The notes beneath the pieces are model-generated. The model searched no databases, was not told the origin of the DNA, and saw nothing but the letters and a program-made list of their open reading frames with translations. 64,000 bases of DNA from Limnomonas spitsbergensis (taxonomy: Eukaryota > Chlorophyta > Chlorophyceae > Chlamydomonadales). Position 1 is the stretch's first letter, and each line of letters begins with the position of its first letter. The stretch covers positions 186,001-250,000 of the forward strand of contig JAYJMM010000068.1 in NCBI GenBank assembly GCA_037349105.1. The letters are read 5' to 3'. The position numbers and the translations under genes are program-made. This document shows, in pieces, positions 11,487-22,769 of this stretch.

Positions 11487-11723
11487 GAGTAAAGTAGGGG
11501 CGGTACCCACAGCTAGGGGCGCCCGGGTAGGCCAGCCTTCCTTCGTATACGGTACGATGTACCTAGTTCCCCCTTTACAGCCCTTGTACCTTCGCAGTGT
11601 AGTACAAGGTGCACGTGTGTACGGTGTTAAACCATAGTTGTGAGTAGTGCGAGTCACTCTAAGGCAGTTCGGACAGCTTCCACCATTTTGGCACGGACAC
11701 TGCTTCAGTTTATGGTGCGACAT
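11487..11723 (+). repeat. 237-bp direct repeat, copy 2 (LTR-like)
   Basis: See copy 1 at 10613-10849. Differences between the copies are scattered single substitutions. Directly after this copy a different sequence starts and leads into a LINE fragment on the opposite strand. Confidence 0.6.
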
Positions 11724-11759
11724 ATCCCACCCCTGCTTGGCCGCGAGGGCGCCCTACTG

Positions 11760-12757
11760 ATCAGAAGGGAGAAGGGAAGAAACTAAAAAGGGGGCAAACA
11801 ACAACAAAAAGAAAGGACCAAACGGGAAGGCCAGAAAGGGAAGGCCAGAAAGGCAAACGACACCGGCGCCTCAGAATCCCTTGAGACTAACCCTCAACAA
11901 TGCCCACAACACATTCCACAAAAGCAAGTGCATCCTTCCCCTGCTCAGCCTGGTACAGCTGGTGGAAGTTAGTGGCAGCGCCTAGAGGACCTGCCCACCC
12001 CCGCTCCCGTAACTGTTCCCTGACACTTGGGCATTGGAAGCACACATGTAGCGCATCCTCCTCGTGCTCGCTATCCCCCGTGCCCAACACCGCTGGCAGC
12101 AGCGTGCCTCTCGCTGCTGACCGTTGCGTTGTCCTATGGTATCAGCCGTGCTGATCGCGTCGAGCCGCAGTCGCAAATTTATGCGCACACAAGCACACTA
12201 CCTTTGGCTGGTGCGGCTCTTGGCTTGCTGCAATACGGCACACACCGTGGACTGGAATCAGGCGCGGTAGGTCGCCGCAGATATGTGCTCGGTGGTAGGG
12301 TCCCTAGGGTCCCTAACGCCGCTTGCGTCCAGCCGTGCCTGCTCGTAGGCTACGTCAACGAGTGCCAACATCTAGCTGTGATGGGTAGGCGCAGCTGCTG
12401 CCTCGCGCAAGGGGGGGTGGCTGTCCCCCGCTCCCGCTCCTCTAATGCACCCAGCAGATCAGAGCACCATGTGCGGCCGCCTGTGCCCTGGCTGACTGCA
12501 AGGTGCATATACGTTGCCATGGCTTGAGCCATGAGAGGGCTGTATTGCTGTGCCGCCGGTGCCACCGCTGCATTGTAGAAGCGGAGGATATGGGTCCACC
12601 AGTCTCGTTGTCGTGGCTGGAGATGCAACTCTCTCAAGACTACCCAACTGGCGGCTGATGCAGGTAGCCCCGCAGCTTGGCGTAGGTGCGGAAGCAAGCT
12701 GGAAAGTGTGACTGATAGTGTGGCCGACTGAACGAAAGTGTGGCCGAAAGTGCGCAC
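11760..12757 (-). pseudogene. Non-LTR retrotransposon (LINE) ORF2 C-terminus, 5'-truncated
   Basis: Reading leftward, three frames join into one protein tail with at least two frameshifts. First comes VLRELHLQPRQRDWWTHILR (12350-12757), then RINLRLRLDAISTADTIGQR (11982-12188), then DALHVCFQCPSVREQL (11887-12090). The last part, with CCQRC shortly before it, matches the Cys/His pattern (C-C-H-C) at the end of LINE reverse transcriptases, where the insert reads as a decayed HTLFECP-like motif. The reverse transcriptase core is absent. An A-rich tract on the plus strand at 11780-11830 (T-rich on the coding strand) lies in the 3' region. The copy is dead and 5'-truncated, as is usual for LINEs. 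Confidence 0.6.
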
Positions 12758-12837
12758 GAAAGTGTGACCGGCTGAGCGAATGTGTACGCCCGTTCTCTTG
12801 GTTTGGGGACTGGGGTGCTTTGTTGGACAACCCGGGA

Positions 12838-13390
12838 GATGGGTGTGGATACGGCCCGGTAGGTGTTGCTCCTTTATGATTCAACAAATACTGCCTCGAT
12901 CCGATATGGTGCAAGACAATTCTTATTTGTGTTTAGGATTGCACCGTCATGCAACCATGTCACAAGGTCATGGTAAGGCGACCTATGCGGTGCATGTGCC
13001 ACGCCGAGATATGTTGCAAAGCTTTGAGTGTGTGCATTGAACGAATGAAGCATGGCTTTGTACGTTATACCATTGTTAACTGACGTGCTGGGAATGGCAG
13101 GTAAATGCAAACAACTTAAGAGGTCATGCCTTGAAATGCCTCGGTGGTACATAAATGTGCCGCATGTTTCGCACCGCAATATCTTGTGAAGTTGTGATAG
13201 GGCATGCTCATTAAGTGCCAATGTGGTCCTTTAGTGATGATGTATGACTGACCAGGAAATGGCGGAGAGTTGCACATTGATTGACAAGTTATGACCTGAA
13301 ATGGGTCCCATGTGGTATGCATGGCATGGCATGGCCTCCATGGTGATGGGTGTGGATCCGGCCTGGACGATTTTACTCCTTAATGATTCA
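12838..13390 (+). repeat. Pair of 46-bp direct repeats bounding about 0.55 kb
   Basis: GATGGGTGTGGATACGGCC...CTCCTTTATGATTCA at 12838-12883 recurs at about 13343-13388 with about 80% identity. Nothing coding lies between them. It may be a short tandem duplication or the ends of a small element. Confidence 0.45.
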
Positions 13391-13439
13391 GTCGGTCGAT
13401 GATGAACTGTCTGAAAGGGATGTAAGTACTGGCTGACTG

Positions 13440-13700
13440 GTATGGACACAGAGAGCCGGGATCAGAGACGTTCGAAGGGGCGGGGGTTCAGAGATGTTCA
13501 AGATATTACAAGGAGTGGCACTCTAGTTCGTCAGGCTAGAGCAAGGAGAATGACTGTGGTGGCACACTAGTTCGTAAGACTAGGGCAAAGAAAAAGGCAG
13601 AAGGCCTAGTATAAATAGAGAGACACGAGAGGGTTCAACTGCCGGTGGAAGATCAACGTTCAACTTCTAATTACCGAAGAAAGTCTAGTCGACAGGTTAA
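13440..13700 (+). repeat. Dispersed LTR-promoter-like repeat, copy 1
   Basis: The stretch around 13525-13660 matches 38950-39075: GTGGCACTCTAGTTCGTCAG, GGGCAAAGAAAAAGGCAGAAGG, TATAAATAGAGAGACACGAG and GATCAACGTTC occur in the same order and spacing. A core promoter, then a transcription start region, then a different downstream sequence in each copy is what two LTRs of a related element would show. No partner LTR was found for either copy. Confidence 0.6.
13610..13618 (+). promoter_or_regulatory. TATA box of the LTR-like repeat
   Basis: TATAAATAG in a conserved context, also present at 39019-39027 in the second copy. Its conservation between two otherwise diverging copies supports function in the parent element. 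Confidence 0.55.
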
Positions 13701-13771
13701 CTACCGAACGACCGGGAAGGGTGAAACCCTTACACTGTCAATCTATATAATAATAAGGGGAAGTGTCTACC

Positions 13772-13816
13772 CGGTGGTGGTGGTGGTGGTGGTTACCGTC
13801 GTCGTCGTTAGCGTGT
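13772..13816. repeat. Microsatellite (GGT)n then (CGT)n
   Basis: Seven or more GGT triplets are followed by TACCGTCGTCGTCGTTAG. Confidence 0.85.
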
Positions 13817-13896
13817 TTTTTCGCCTCAGAATCGCTTCATATTACTGCGTTAGAAGGAGAAAAATCCAAAACACAATGGCTAATGCGTCGCAAAAT

Positions 13897-14362
13897 CAGT
13901 GCTGTGCTTCCTTACGGTTCGTGAAATTACCGGTTGCGCTGACGGTGCAAATTGCGCGCAATTTACCATGACCATCCAGAGTGCACCGTAATACCGGAAG
14001 TTGCTTGCGGCGTAACCACAGACGAAACCCTGGTGACGGACTGCAAATGGGGTTTTCGGCTCGGAACCTACCCGCCAACTGACGAAAAATCGCGATATTT
14101 GAACGTGGAAGTTGTTCTGATCGTCGCGATATCCCCTTGCGTGGTGACGGACAACGATGTGCAACTCCACACCTTCGAAAATGTATGACTGATGTCCCCA
14201 AAAGCCAGGAATCCACCATAATGTTCTTGCGGTCTAGATTACAGCTCGCTCTTAATTGCGTGCAAGCTAAAAAGCTTTACTTGCGCGCAATTACGGGTTT
14301 CGCCGTAATTGACAGTAATTACTTACACATAAAACGGATTACGGCGTAATCGCACAACACTA
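13897..14362 (+). mobile_element. hAT-type MITE, full-length copy 1 (466 bp)
   Basis: The element begins CAGTGCTGTGC and ends GCACAACACTA. Its ends are imperfect inverted repeats of the CAGTG type found in hAT elements. It is flanked by a perfect 8-bp target duplication, CGCAAAAT, at 13889-13896 and 14363-14370, the length expected for hAT. Inside there is no transposase, and small frames on both strands are incidental. Five other copies lie in the window (17164, 27726, 28601 reverse, 40603, 55228 reverse), so this is the commonest MITE here. Confidence 0.9.
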
Positions 14363-14370
14363 CGCAAAAT

Positions 14371-15893
14371 GCACAGTGCAGAAACGCGTCTTTTGGAACG
14401 TGCAAGACAGGCAAACTGGGGGGCAGCGACAGGCACTGCAACCCTGTCGTCAGAAACGTGTGAACTAATAATAATACTATGCTGGTGAGTGTCGTAAGAG
14501 ACAACGTTAGATTCTAACGTGTTCGAGGGTTTCAGGGTCCGGAGGGGCGCCAGCCGAGGAAGAGTGACGGACCTCTAAGGAATGCGCCCGTATATGTTGC
14601 TTAAAGCTAACAAATGACATGCCTTGCCGGAAAGATGACCATAAGCTAGTAACGTGCTAATATAAGAATGTATATCCCAGGGCCGTGGGAAGAGGGTTCA
14701 TCTATCAGCAATATAAACGCCAGCAAGCAGTTAGGCCGCGGGCATTGTCGTCGCATCCGCCATGCATGGCGACACTGTTGACGCATCGGTGCCTCACTGC
14801 CTCGGATGTGACTAGGTGAGGCGCAAATAAAGCACGTGCTATGATGTGCGTGCATGCGACATGGTCGAAATAAAAGAAGAGTTACGCTTTGCTCCATGTT
14901 GCCACGTTGATTATGATGTGTTGTGTCACGCAGAAGTTGGGGAGGCGAGCGAGCGAGACACGCGAGATTGAAGGGACCAAGGAACGTGACCAAGCAAGGA
15001 AGCAACAGCAATGCCGACATGAGATGTGAGTAAATTCGAATCGAATTCATCTGGATCGAATCCACTGCTGTGCGCGAGCGACGAGGCATACGCCATGCAT
15101 TTGAATGTCGTGCCCTGGTTACTGATTCCCATAATTTCGTGCCCTGATTACCTCCCATGATCAAGACCAAATGCCATTGTCGTTGACGGCAGGAAACGTC
15201 GACAATGGGATACATGGTAACAGTTCATGGCCACGACCAAGCTCGGCAAGGACGTCCTGACGGTGAGTTCGACTAGTGGTTCGACCCAGGAATCCAACAT
15301 GACGTCCATTCGGCATGTTGCCATCTCAGTGATTTCCAGAAATGCGACACGCACTGCCCCTGAATACTGGTAGCCTAGTGCCAGAAGTTGACATGATGCT
15401 TAGCTCTGTGATGATGCATAGGGAATACTGAAGTGTTGCGGGCACGCGACCGTGTGCGATTGACTTCCTGTAAAAAAATAGGCCGAACGAAATCACTTGA
15501 CCTGAGCGATGTCGTAACACCTGTCACAGATGCTCGAGAAGATCGAGGAGCTCAATCAAGACTGCCAGGACTGAGCTGGCTGCCGTGGAAAAAGCATGGC
15601 AGTGTAGTAGCCTTGTCTCGTAGATGTTGCCCGTGTTTTTGTTATGGCCGCATGGGCCTGAATACCGTATGGACGATGCTATCGCCAAATGAGATTTTAC
15701 TAATTTGCTGGCCACGGAATTGGCACGGATGCGTTTCGTGTTCGGTACTTCGCTTTTGTGTACTCTCTCCCTTGGTTGCTTCGTTGGCCCAAATTACCTC
15801 ACGAGGGCGTTGGTATCGCAAAAATGATGTAACAGGAGCTGAACTAAGAAAAATCTGGAATATAACGTCTTACATCTAAAGCTCTGACCCATA
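14371..15893. other. Region without a confident gene
   Basis: Frames at 14646-15215 (minus, 189 codons) and 15433-15879 (plus, 148 codons) exist, but neither shows a motif, a compositional pattern or splice context that I recognise. The first overlaps a GCGAGCGAGCGAGAC microsatellite. I make no gene call. Confidence 0.4.
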
Positions 15894-16025
15894 TAAGGTT
15901 ATAATAGACACCTTCGATCGAAACATGACCATATGTGTAAGGTTATAATAGACACCTTCGATCGAAACATGACCATATGTATAAGGTTATAATAGACACC
16001 TTCGATCGAAACACGACCATATGCC
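15894..16025. repeat. Three tandem copies of a 44-bp unit
   Basis: Copies start at 15894, 15938 and 15982, each TAAGGTTATAATAGACACCT followed by TCGATCGAAACATGACCATA. The first two are almost identical and the third has two changes, so the array is young. There is no spacer between units. Confidence 0.9.
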
Positions 16026-16889
16026 ATCGTGTAAATATGAACTGTTTACTCGGTTGTTGCCAATGAAGATGACAGCCAGTCAGCGATTTGAATATGGCAG
16101 TCATTGCTCCGCATGCGTATGAAGCCTTTCTCTCTCTTATGGCAACGTCTCCAGTAGAGGGCACACATCTCGCAACGCAAATCAAGGAGGTGAAGCCTAT
16201 CCGACACTTTCAACATCGTTGCGCCCCAAAACGTAGAGGGGGGTGCGTTGTTGGAATCAACAGACGCCATCGACGGGCATGCGCCCCAACCCATCTGTCA
16301 GTCTCGATCACACACGTGCCGTCCTTTAGCAGAGTCTCGGCCCAAGGTCATGCGGTAGCCACGGTCACGGCTTGCACCTAAGCCCAGACCAAAGCCCAGA
16401 CCAGAGCAATTCGCATGTCTCTGATTCTTTTCTTCCAACACCGGCTTCTCCAGTTAATAAAAACGTGCCGAAAGCGACCCGAGGAGGTGAATACCCTCGG
16501 ACACTGCCAAGTGCCAGCGCCTGAAAGTCTCCAGAGTCCCCGCGCCTGGCTCCACGATTGGCAAAGAGTGTCGCACACATGTGTCAGCGACATAGAGAAG
16601 CCAAACGCCCCCCTCTTAAGCTGCTTATCGCCCTGGTTATTTGCGATTTTTCGATGCCGGGCTTGCGGCCCCATTTGCCCCCCTAAGTTTCACATGTTTG
16701 GTTTAGACACGTGTCGCTTGAGGCCGGCAGCTGAGAAGTCACCGTCAAGTGAAGCAAACGCGAAAAATTCCTCACGAGGTTTGGGCCTAAGGGCCCGTAG
16801 CCCCATTCGGCCTCTGCGCGACGCATCCCTGCCGAGACCAAACGTCACACTATTAGCCTACTCAAAGTGGGAAAACCTCTGTAGTAGCG

Positions 16890-17110
16890 GACGTAACTAA
16901 AGATTTCGGTAGCAAGTTTTGTCTCTATGCCGTAATTAGTGATTTAAGGAACATGGGGGCTCCGAATCGGAAGGGGAGAATCGCAAAGAATTGAAGCTTC
17001 GCGTACTGTCTGTTAACCTTGCACAGTCCCTTGGCCCGGGCGAGGAGCAAAAATGACACTTTTATGTGGCCCTAGAAATGTCGAATGTCACGCAAATGAG
17101 GGTGACTGAG
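16890..17110 (+). repeat. Dispersed repeat, copy 1 (partner at 31010-31220)
   Basis: The order CGTAA/GGTTTCGnnAGCA, TTTGTCTCTAnnCCnTAA, GGCTCCnAATCGnAAGGGGA, GAATTGnAGC and CCTAGAAATGTnnAATGTnACGC is shared with 31010-31220 at roughly 70% identity. The family and ends are unknown. Confidence 0.5.
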
Positions 17111-17163
17111 GGCGAATGTGTGACCTGCAGAACGCTACGACTGTTGGAGGCAGATTAGATAAA

Positions 17164-17951
17164 CATTGATGTGCTTCCTTACGGTTCGCGAAATTTCGGT
17201 TTGTGTTGACGGCCCCTGTTGACGGACAGCAAATGGGGTTTCCGGCTCGGAACCCACCCACCAATTGGCAAAAGTCGTGACATGTTATCGTGGAAGTTCT
17301 TCTGATCTTCACGATATCTTTCAATTTGAGTTGACGCGCAACGATGTGCAACTTCCCAGCTTCGAAAATAAATGTATGACTAAAGTCCCCAAAAGCCTGG
17401 CATCTACTAGAACGTGCTTGCGGTCTAGATTACAGCTCGCTCTTAATTGCGTTTAAGTTGAAAAGCCTTACTTGCGCGCAATTACGTGTAGCGTTGTACC
17501 GTACTATCAGTCAAAATTCGTTGTATATTGAATTCGTTTTATGTTTGGAAACCTTCTAATTCACAAAGTCGCGGTTTCGTTTCAATGGTTCGTTTTCTGA
17601 TCGGAGGCTGAATTTTGTTACGATCACTAGTTCGTTTTTGTCCCGCGGCAATTATGTGCCAGAGCAGCCCGTGCCTTCGCTGTAGAAAAAGAAGACAGCT
17701 TTTCGCTCATAACGACAGTATTTACATGCAAAAGGAGCGTGTATGCGACGTGTACGGTGCACTTTTTCGAGATGTTTTGGGGCAAAGCATTCGTTTTGTG
17801 GTTCGTTTTCTTGTTTCGGACGAAATAATCATGGTAATTAGCCTTTCCTTTTCTTAAAAACGATCAATAAAACGAAATCGGACTGATACTACGGTAATTG
17901 ACCGTACTTACTTACACAAAAAACGGATAACGGCGTAATCGCACAACACTG
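17164..17951 (+). mobile_element. hAT-type MITE copy 2, carrying a nested MITE
   Basis: The ends CATTGATGTGCTTCC and GCACAACACTG belong to the family at 13897. The flanking duplication is TAGATAAA (17156-17163) against TAGATAAT (17952-17959), seven of eight matching. The copy is longer than its relatives (788 bp) because a 400-bp element with different ends sits inside at 17497-17896. Confidence 0.88.
17497..17896. mobile_element. Tc1/mariner-type MITE nested in the hAT MITE (400 bp)
   Basis: The ends are TACCGTACTATCAGTC and GACTGATACTACGGTA, inverted repeats that start at TA. Removing the insert with one TA leaves GTTGTAATTGACCG, which matches the uninterrupted copies at 13897 and 40603 (GCCGTAATTGACnG). 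The host sequence therefore proves a TA target duplication. No transposase is present. Shorter relatives lie at 33808 and 38278. Confidence 0.85.
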
Positions 17952-17959
17952 TAGATAAT

Positions 17960-20028
17960 ACTAATGCGAAGCGATGACAAACCTTGACTGGTCTAATCCC
18001 ACATATGGAGCGTGATATGAGGTTGACAACACTATATTTGTCGCGGTCAGACTGCATACAGCTGTGCACCATGCGGAGGATCACTTCAAATCATTCACAT
18101 GCTGGTGGTCAGGGAAAACAAAGATCGCAAATTGTAAGCTTGCCTCAAAGCATATTTCAGGGCGATGAGTGAGGCCTTGACGTGGTGCACACGCGATTCA
18201 AAAAAAAACAGAGATCGCAAGCGGGCGGCAGGGGTTTGTAGCCCTGCTGGATAGGGGCCGGACAGCCTTCCCACTTTATGCGCAAAAGTAGCTTGCAACA
18301 AGCCATTGCGTCATCGCTCTTTACGTCGATGCACTAAAAGCTGCCATCGAAAGGGACTTTGGTGCAGAAATCCGTCCATCCGCGAGAGACACTTCTAGCC
18401 CACAAGTGGCCCAACCCACACGTACATGCATCCCGAACTATCATGCAACACCCGTACCACACTTCAGAGCAGGGCCCTACAATGGGGCCCTGCAACTATG
18501 ATTTACCTGGGTTCGCCGAACACTTATTTTTTCCTGTCCGATTTTTTTTTGAAGCCGGAGACGTCTTATTTTGTCGTCTGGTTGTTCGAAAAGTAAGGAA
18601 AAGAGTTAATATTTTGTCTCCCGTTATGGCTGTGCATGGCAAGGCATTTCGCTTCCTTCTTGGGAGCTGCATCCCTAATCATGCTTGCCTTTTCTGAGTC
18701 GTCGACGATTTCCGCAAGCGTAACCGGGCTGTTTTTCTGTGCTGGCTTCTCAGGTTTGCATGGGTTCGGGCGAACCCTTGCAAACCTCACCCTTCGTGAA
18801 GTCCAATCACTAGAAGACATTTCGCGCCTCGATTGCTTGCCCCCCCTCCACCCCATCGTTGCAAGTGGACTCGGCGGCAGAAACAATTCTTACGAATGTG
18901 CATATGTTTTAATAACTTTCTTCGATTGATGTCTTGCTTGCACGGTGCCGCGAAGCCGTGCAACACTTGCGACCTTGACAGCTCCGACCATGCATGTCCT
19001 CATCACTGCGATTTATCACGCCGGCAATACTCCCGGTTGCGACAAGCGATACAAGGGCATCCGCTGCTACAAAAATTGTGTGCGCAATGCCCAGGTGCAG
19101 CGCAAAACCTGCATCATGCCTGGCGATTCCGGCCAGCCTCTCGCTACCGGCCGGCAGTTTGTTCCAGGTGACACACTGGCCTTTGATGTCCGATTTGAGG
19201 CATGCGTAATTCAAGATATTCCTTGCAATGCCATCGTACACTAAAGTATTCGTGAGTCGCGATATTTTAAGTTCGTCACCCGCCACTTCCGACCAACGGT
19301 ATGCGTGATGTCATTGATGTGTGATACGGTACGGGATTACAGACAGGGATTACGGGTCCAGTCGTGAAAGTTTCCTCCGAACAGAAACATGCTGCCATCA
19401 AGTAAGATAAAAGATGAAACGAGCACCACCGGAGAGAAGAAGAGCCGGGTAAGAGGTTTTGGGCCTCCGGCCCACAGTCACCCTAGCCGGAGAACATTCA
19501 TGCTTCCCCCTTTGTTTTCCGGCTTCGACGGAACCCCTTCCAGCTTTTCTCCGGGGTTTTTTCTTTCCGCCCATTCTGTTCGGGAACCGGCCGGTTTGTA
19601 GAGCCATGCTTCAAAGATGATAATGTTTCACTTTGGTTGCGCGCGATTGCGCATGGGGTTCCTCATGATGCCGCATGGGTGCATGCACACAAGCCGCAGC
19701 ACAGCCAAATGCATGCATGCATCCTGAGCTATCATGCGGCACCCATACCACATTGCTGTGCCTATTAAGTCGTAATGTTTTTACATCCTAGTGGGACTCC
19801 ATGGGCTTCCTCATGCTGCCACCGCATGGATGCATGCATGGCCCGGCATATAAAGCCATTGGTATCAATTGAAGGCCACTGCCAACATACTTTCATGCAA
19901 AAAGTGCAGCCACTAGTGTTGTACCATGACCATGTGTCAAACAATAGGGCAAACGTTGTGCACCACTTGTCATTTTTTACTTGAGCCCATGAATCCATTA
20001 TATGGACGCATATCACTAGCGCCTTCAC
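17960..20028. other. Region without a confident gene
   Basis: The best frame is 18909-19286 on the minus strand (125 codons, listed separately). Two short direct repeats around AACA(A/G)AGATCGCAA (18118, 18208) and a CATGCATG-rich segment with GCATGGGTGCATGCA words (19660-19830) are the only structures noticed. Confidence 0.35.
18909..19286 (-). CDS. Hypothetical protein, 125 codons, doubtful
   Basis: This open frame starts MAGDELKISRLTNTLVYDG and contains a hydrophobic, alanine-rich stretch (HTIFVAADALVSLVATGSIA, about residues 69-88) followed by a charged tail. I do not recognise a family. The opposite strand is also open over 18945-19244, so the openness alone is weak evidence. It could be a piece of a decayed mobile element. 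Confidence 0.2.
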   Translation of the reverse strand: MAGDELKISRLTNTLVYDGIARNILNYACLKSDIKGQCVTWNKLPAGSERLAGIARHDAGFALHLGIAHTIFVAADALVSLVATGSIAGVINRSDEDMHGRSCQGRKCCTASRHRASKTSIEESY

Positions 20029-20031
20029 TTA

Positions 20032-21112
20032 GGCTGTGTTTCCATTGGCGATTTTCGATTCCTTTATCTTGGGTGGTTAAAATTCAGTTGGTCGCGAAGG
20101 ATTCCTTAATCCCTTTGGTGTTTCCACTAAAATCGGACTGGAACCAACGAAGGAATGCTACAGCCAGTTGTCGCACTACCCTTATACGATCCAGATCGGA
20201 CCACACATGGCACGAATCCTCTTGCATGGCGACATCAAGCGGTCGAAAGTCCACACAATGGTGATACATGCCATAGCAATGTCGCCACATGCTTACACGA
20301 CTTACCTGTGTCGCAAGTCCAGAAGGCAACCACTTAAATGCGGGAACTAGCCCGTTCGCGTTGTTATCCCACATGCCTGGTACTCTGTCACCATCCATAA
20401 TGCAACGATTACGCGCCGATTATGCACCTTAAAAATCTCCGCACCACAAGTGCCGCCTCTGGTTTCTATCAGGCAAGTAAAATAACGACGAAGGTATTCA
20501 AAGATCTTTAACGTTGTAAGCGCATATATAATGACAAAGTCGGCAACCAACTTTCGGATTAAGCTTATCGACAAGGATTAAGGGGGTGTTTCCACTGGTG
20601 CCTTAAACCAGCGCGGTTTGAATCCGGTTGCTCGCGATCGTGATTTTTTCACGCCTTAAACCAAAACTGTTTCCACTGAAGTCCAGGAAGTTCACAGCGA
20701 ACTTCCTGCTGCCAGAGGTCTGATCTAGGGGCGCCGAGACGTTCTGCGACGATTCGTGACCTCGGAACCACAAGTGTCGCCGCTTATTTCGATCTGGCTA
20801 TAGAAATGGCGTCTTTAATGCCGAACGATCTTTCGCGCGGAGATGGTTCCTTAAACCAAGAGGCAACCAACTCACATAATAGCTTAAACCTGGTCATCGA
20901 CGAGGTATAGGCTATTCTCGAATGCGTGGTTTCAGAAAGGCTAAACCGTGTCGGTTTGCGGCAGTTGGGTCGAAATTGGGCCTTAAACCGTGTCGGTTGC
21001 CCGACAGAATACCAGTGGAAACACGACCTAAGCCATTCTTTTTTCGGAGGCTTAATCCGTCCTTAATCCGAGTCGGTTGCCTGGATGAGAAATCGCTAAT
21101 GGAAACACGGTC
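20032..21112. mobile_element. PIF/Harbinger-type element (outer) with nested copy
   Basis: The left end GGCTGTGTTTCCATTGGCGA and the right end, read inverted, GACCGTGTTTCCATTAGCGA form about 23-bp inverted repeats. The element is flanked by TTA on both sides (20029-20031, 21113-21115), the 3-bp duplication typical of PIF/Harbinger. Without its insert it is about 630 bp. No transposase or Myb-like protein is evident. Confidence 0.8.
20582..21028. mobile_element. PIF/Harbinger-type MITE (inner, 447 bp)
   Basis: It starts GGGGGTGTTTCCACTGG and ends CCAGTGGAAACACGACC, with TAA at 20579-20581 and 21029-21031. It lies inside the outer element at 20032-21112. The family signature is CCTTAAACC and GGTTTGAATCCGGTTGC. 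Relatives are at 55996-56453 (complete) and 44955-45171 (partial, inverted). Confidence 0.85.
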
Positions 21113-21115
21113 TTA

Positions 21116-22237
21116 GCATCGCTGATGACCTGAATTCCACGCCCCCAAGCAAGGTGCAGAGCAGCCCGATACTCGCTTCGTCGCCCACGTCACCATTGCA
21201 ATGATTTAAAACATACAAAGGAATGTGATCCGATCTGTGCAGTCCTATACAAGCTTATTTCTCGTGAAATCTTGTGGGCGTCCAAACCGCCCGCCCGGCC
21301 GGTGTTGTTGTATCCGTCAAAGCCGTCGAAGACCACTTGATACTTGGATTGTGGAAATAAAGGTCGAAAACGTCAAGCCAAAGAACGGAATGTATGATGC
21401 TTCGCATACGCCCCTAGTTTGTCCAGGACCACGCAACTCGTTTGACTGAAGCCAAAGGCCGCATGCACATTCGCGTATAGACCTCTGCCTATACCAGCAC
21501 GATCATATTCAATTGGTGCGGCCTGTCCATTGTAACGAGCTCGGAACATCTGCAAATTCTGCGTTTGAAAATACGTCACATATTTGTGGAGCCACGAAAA
21601 TAGTGTCCTTCTTGCTCAGCGCACACGCGATGGCACAACGACACTGTGTGGGGGAAAAGGTGTGGGTTAAACTACGGAGGTTATTTCGCTCTTGTCGCGT
21701 TCGACCCACAAGGACGAGTTAGAGGCATCGACATATCTAACTTGCGATTTTTAAAACCGTCCGTTTGTAAAGACATGAAGCAGTGACCGTGACCTCTGGA
21801 TCAAATGTTATATTTTCAGCAGCTACAGATTAGGATCAACCACACGTTAACACCCATAGACAATTTCTGAAAGCTCTGTTACACCACCTAACTCACCCTC
21901 CTTCACAGAGTGTCTGCACGAACCGGGAGGTTATTTCGCTATTTTCGCGTTCGACCCATAACGAGGAGTTAGGTGGTGTAACGTATCGTATTTGCAATTT
22001 GGAAACATCCTCCGTCTGTAGATGTCTGTTGCGTGACATTTCAACAGCATGATCTTCCATCAACGTTCGGTTGGGGAGGTTGGTGGGCAGGATGGCTGTG
22101 CCTTGCTTGGAAATCCGCATAGACGCGATGCATTGTTTATGTTGCTTGCAAAAGGAATTCGAATCGGTAGAAAGAACGAAACATCGACCTCGTGTTAAAA
22201 CCTACACTTTCTGTACCACAAAATATTGTTGTGCGAT
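21116..22237. repeat. Unassigned region with a 110-bp direct repeat and a 17-bp inverted repeat
   Basis: A segment with GGAGGTTATTTCGCTnTTnT, CGCGTTCGACCCA and GAGTTAG occurs at about 21677-21785 and again at 21925-22035. GTTACACCACCTAACTC at 21878-21894 is perfectly inverted at 21965-21981, framing the start of the second copy. A minus-strand frame at 21373-21579 has no recognisable motif. Confidence 0.5.
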
Positions 22238-22769
22238 CAGATAAGTCTGTCACTCAAACTCGAATACCGTACGTATACCAGATTTATTTCAACCACATTA
22301 GAGATCGCCCAACCTCATACGCTTAGGGTACGCTTAGGGTGTAGGTCAGCCAACCCAAGAATTGATGCACCTCGCGCAACCATCATTAACATACTTCGTG
22401 AGTCGATCAAGCAGTTTCAGTTGGGCACCTATGCCTACATAAAACGCCGAAGGAGTTAAGGGTCGAGAGTTAGTTTGGCCATCAATAGACACCTTCGACG
22501 AGAGTTGCGCAACGTACTGCGTCACAGGACGGATTGAGTAGCGAGAAACAAATTATCGATGCGGAGGAACTCTTTGAAGACGCCATAGATGCCCATGAGT
22601 GGCTCAACTAGGGGAAGAAGGACGAGGACGAGGATATTGGATTATTTGAATTACTCTTGGTTGATGATGCCGAAATGGCCTTACACGCAACAACAACATG
22701 TCTCAAGCTGGCAGTTAATTACCAGCACAATGCGGGCAAGACTGCATATATCAGATTCCGTCAGAACGA

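Noticed and set aside
12027..12527. 166-codon plus-strand frame
   Set aside because: Antisense shadow of the LINE fragment, whose minus-strand frames carry the recognisable motifs.
14646..15215. 189-codon minus-strand protein
   Set aside because: No motif, no homology that I recognise, simple-sequence overlap, and no splice or start context.
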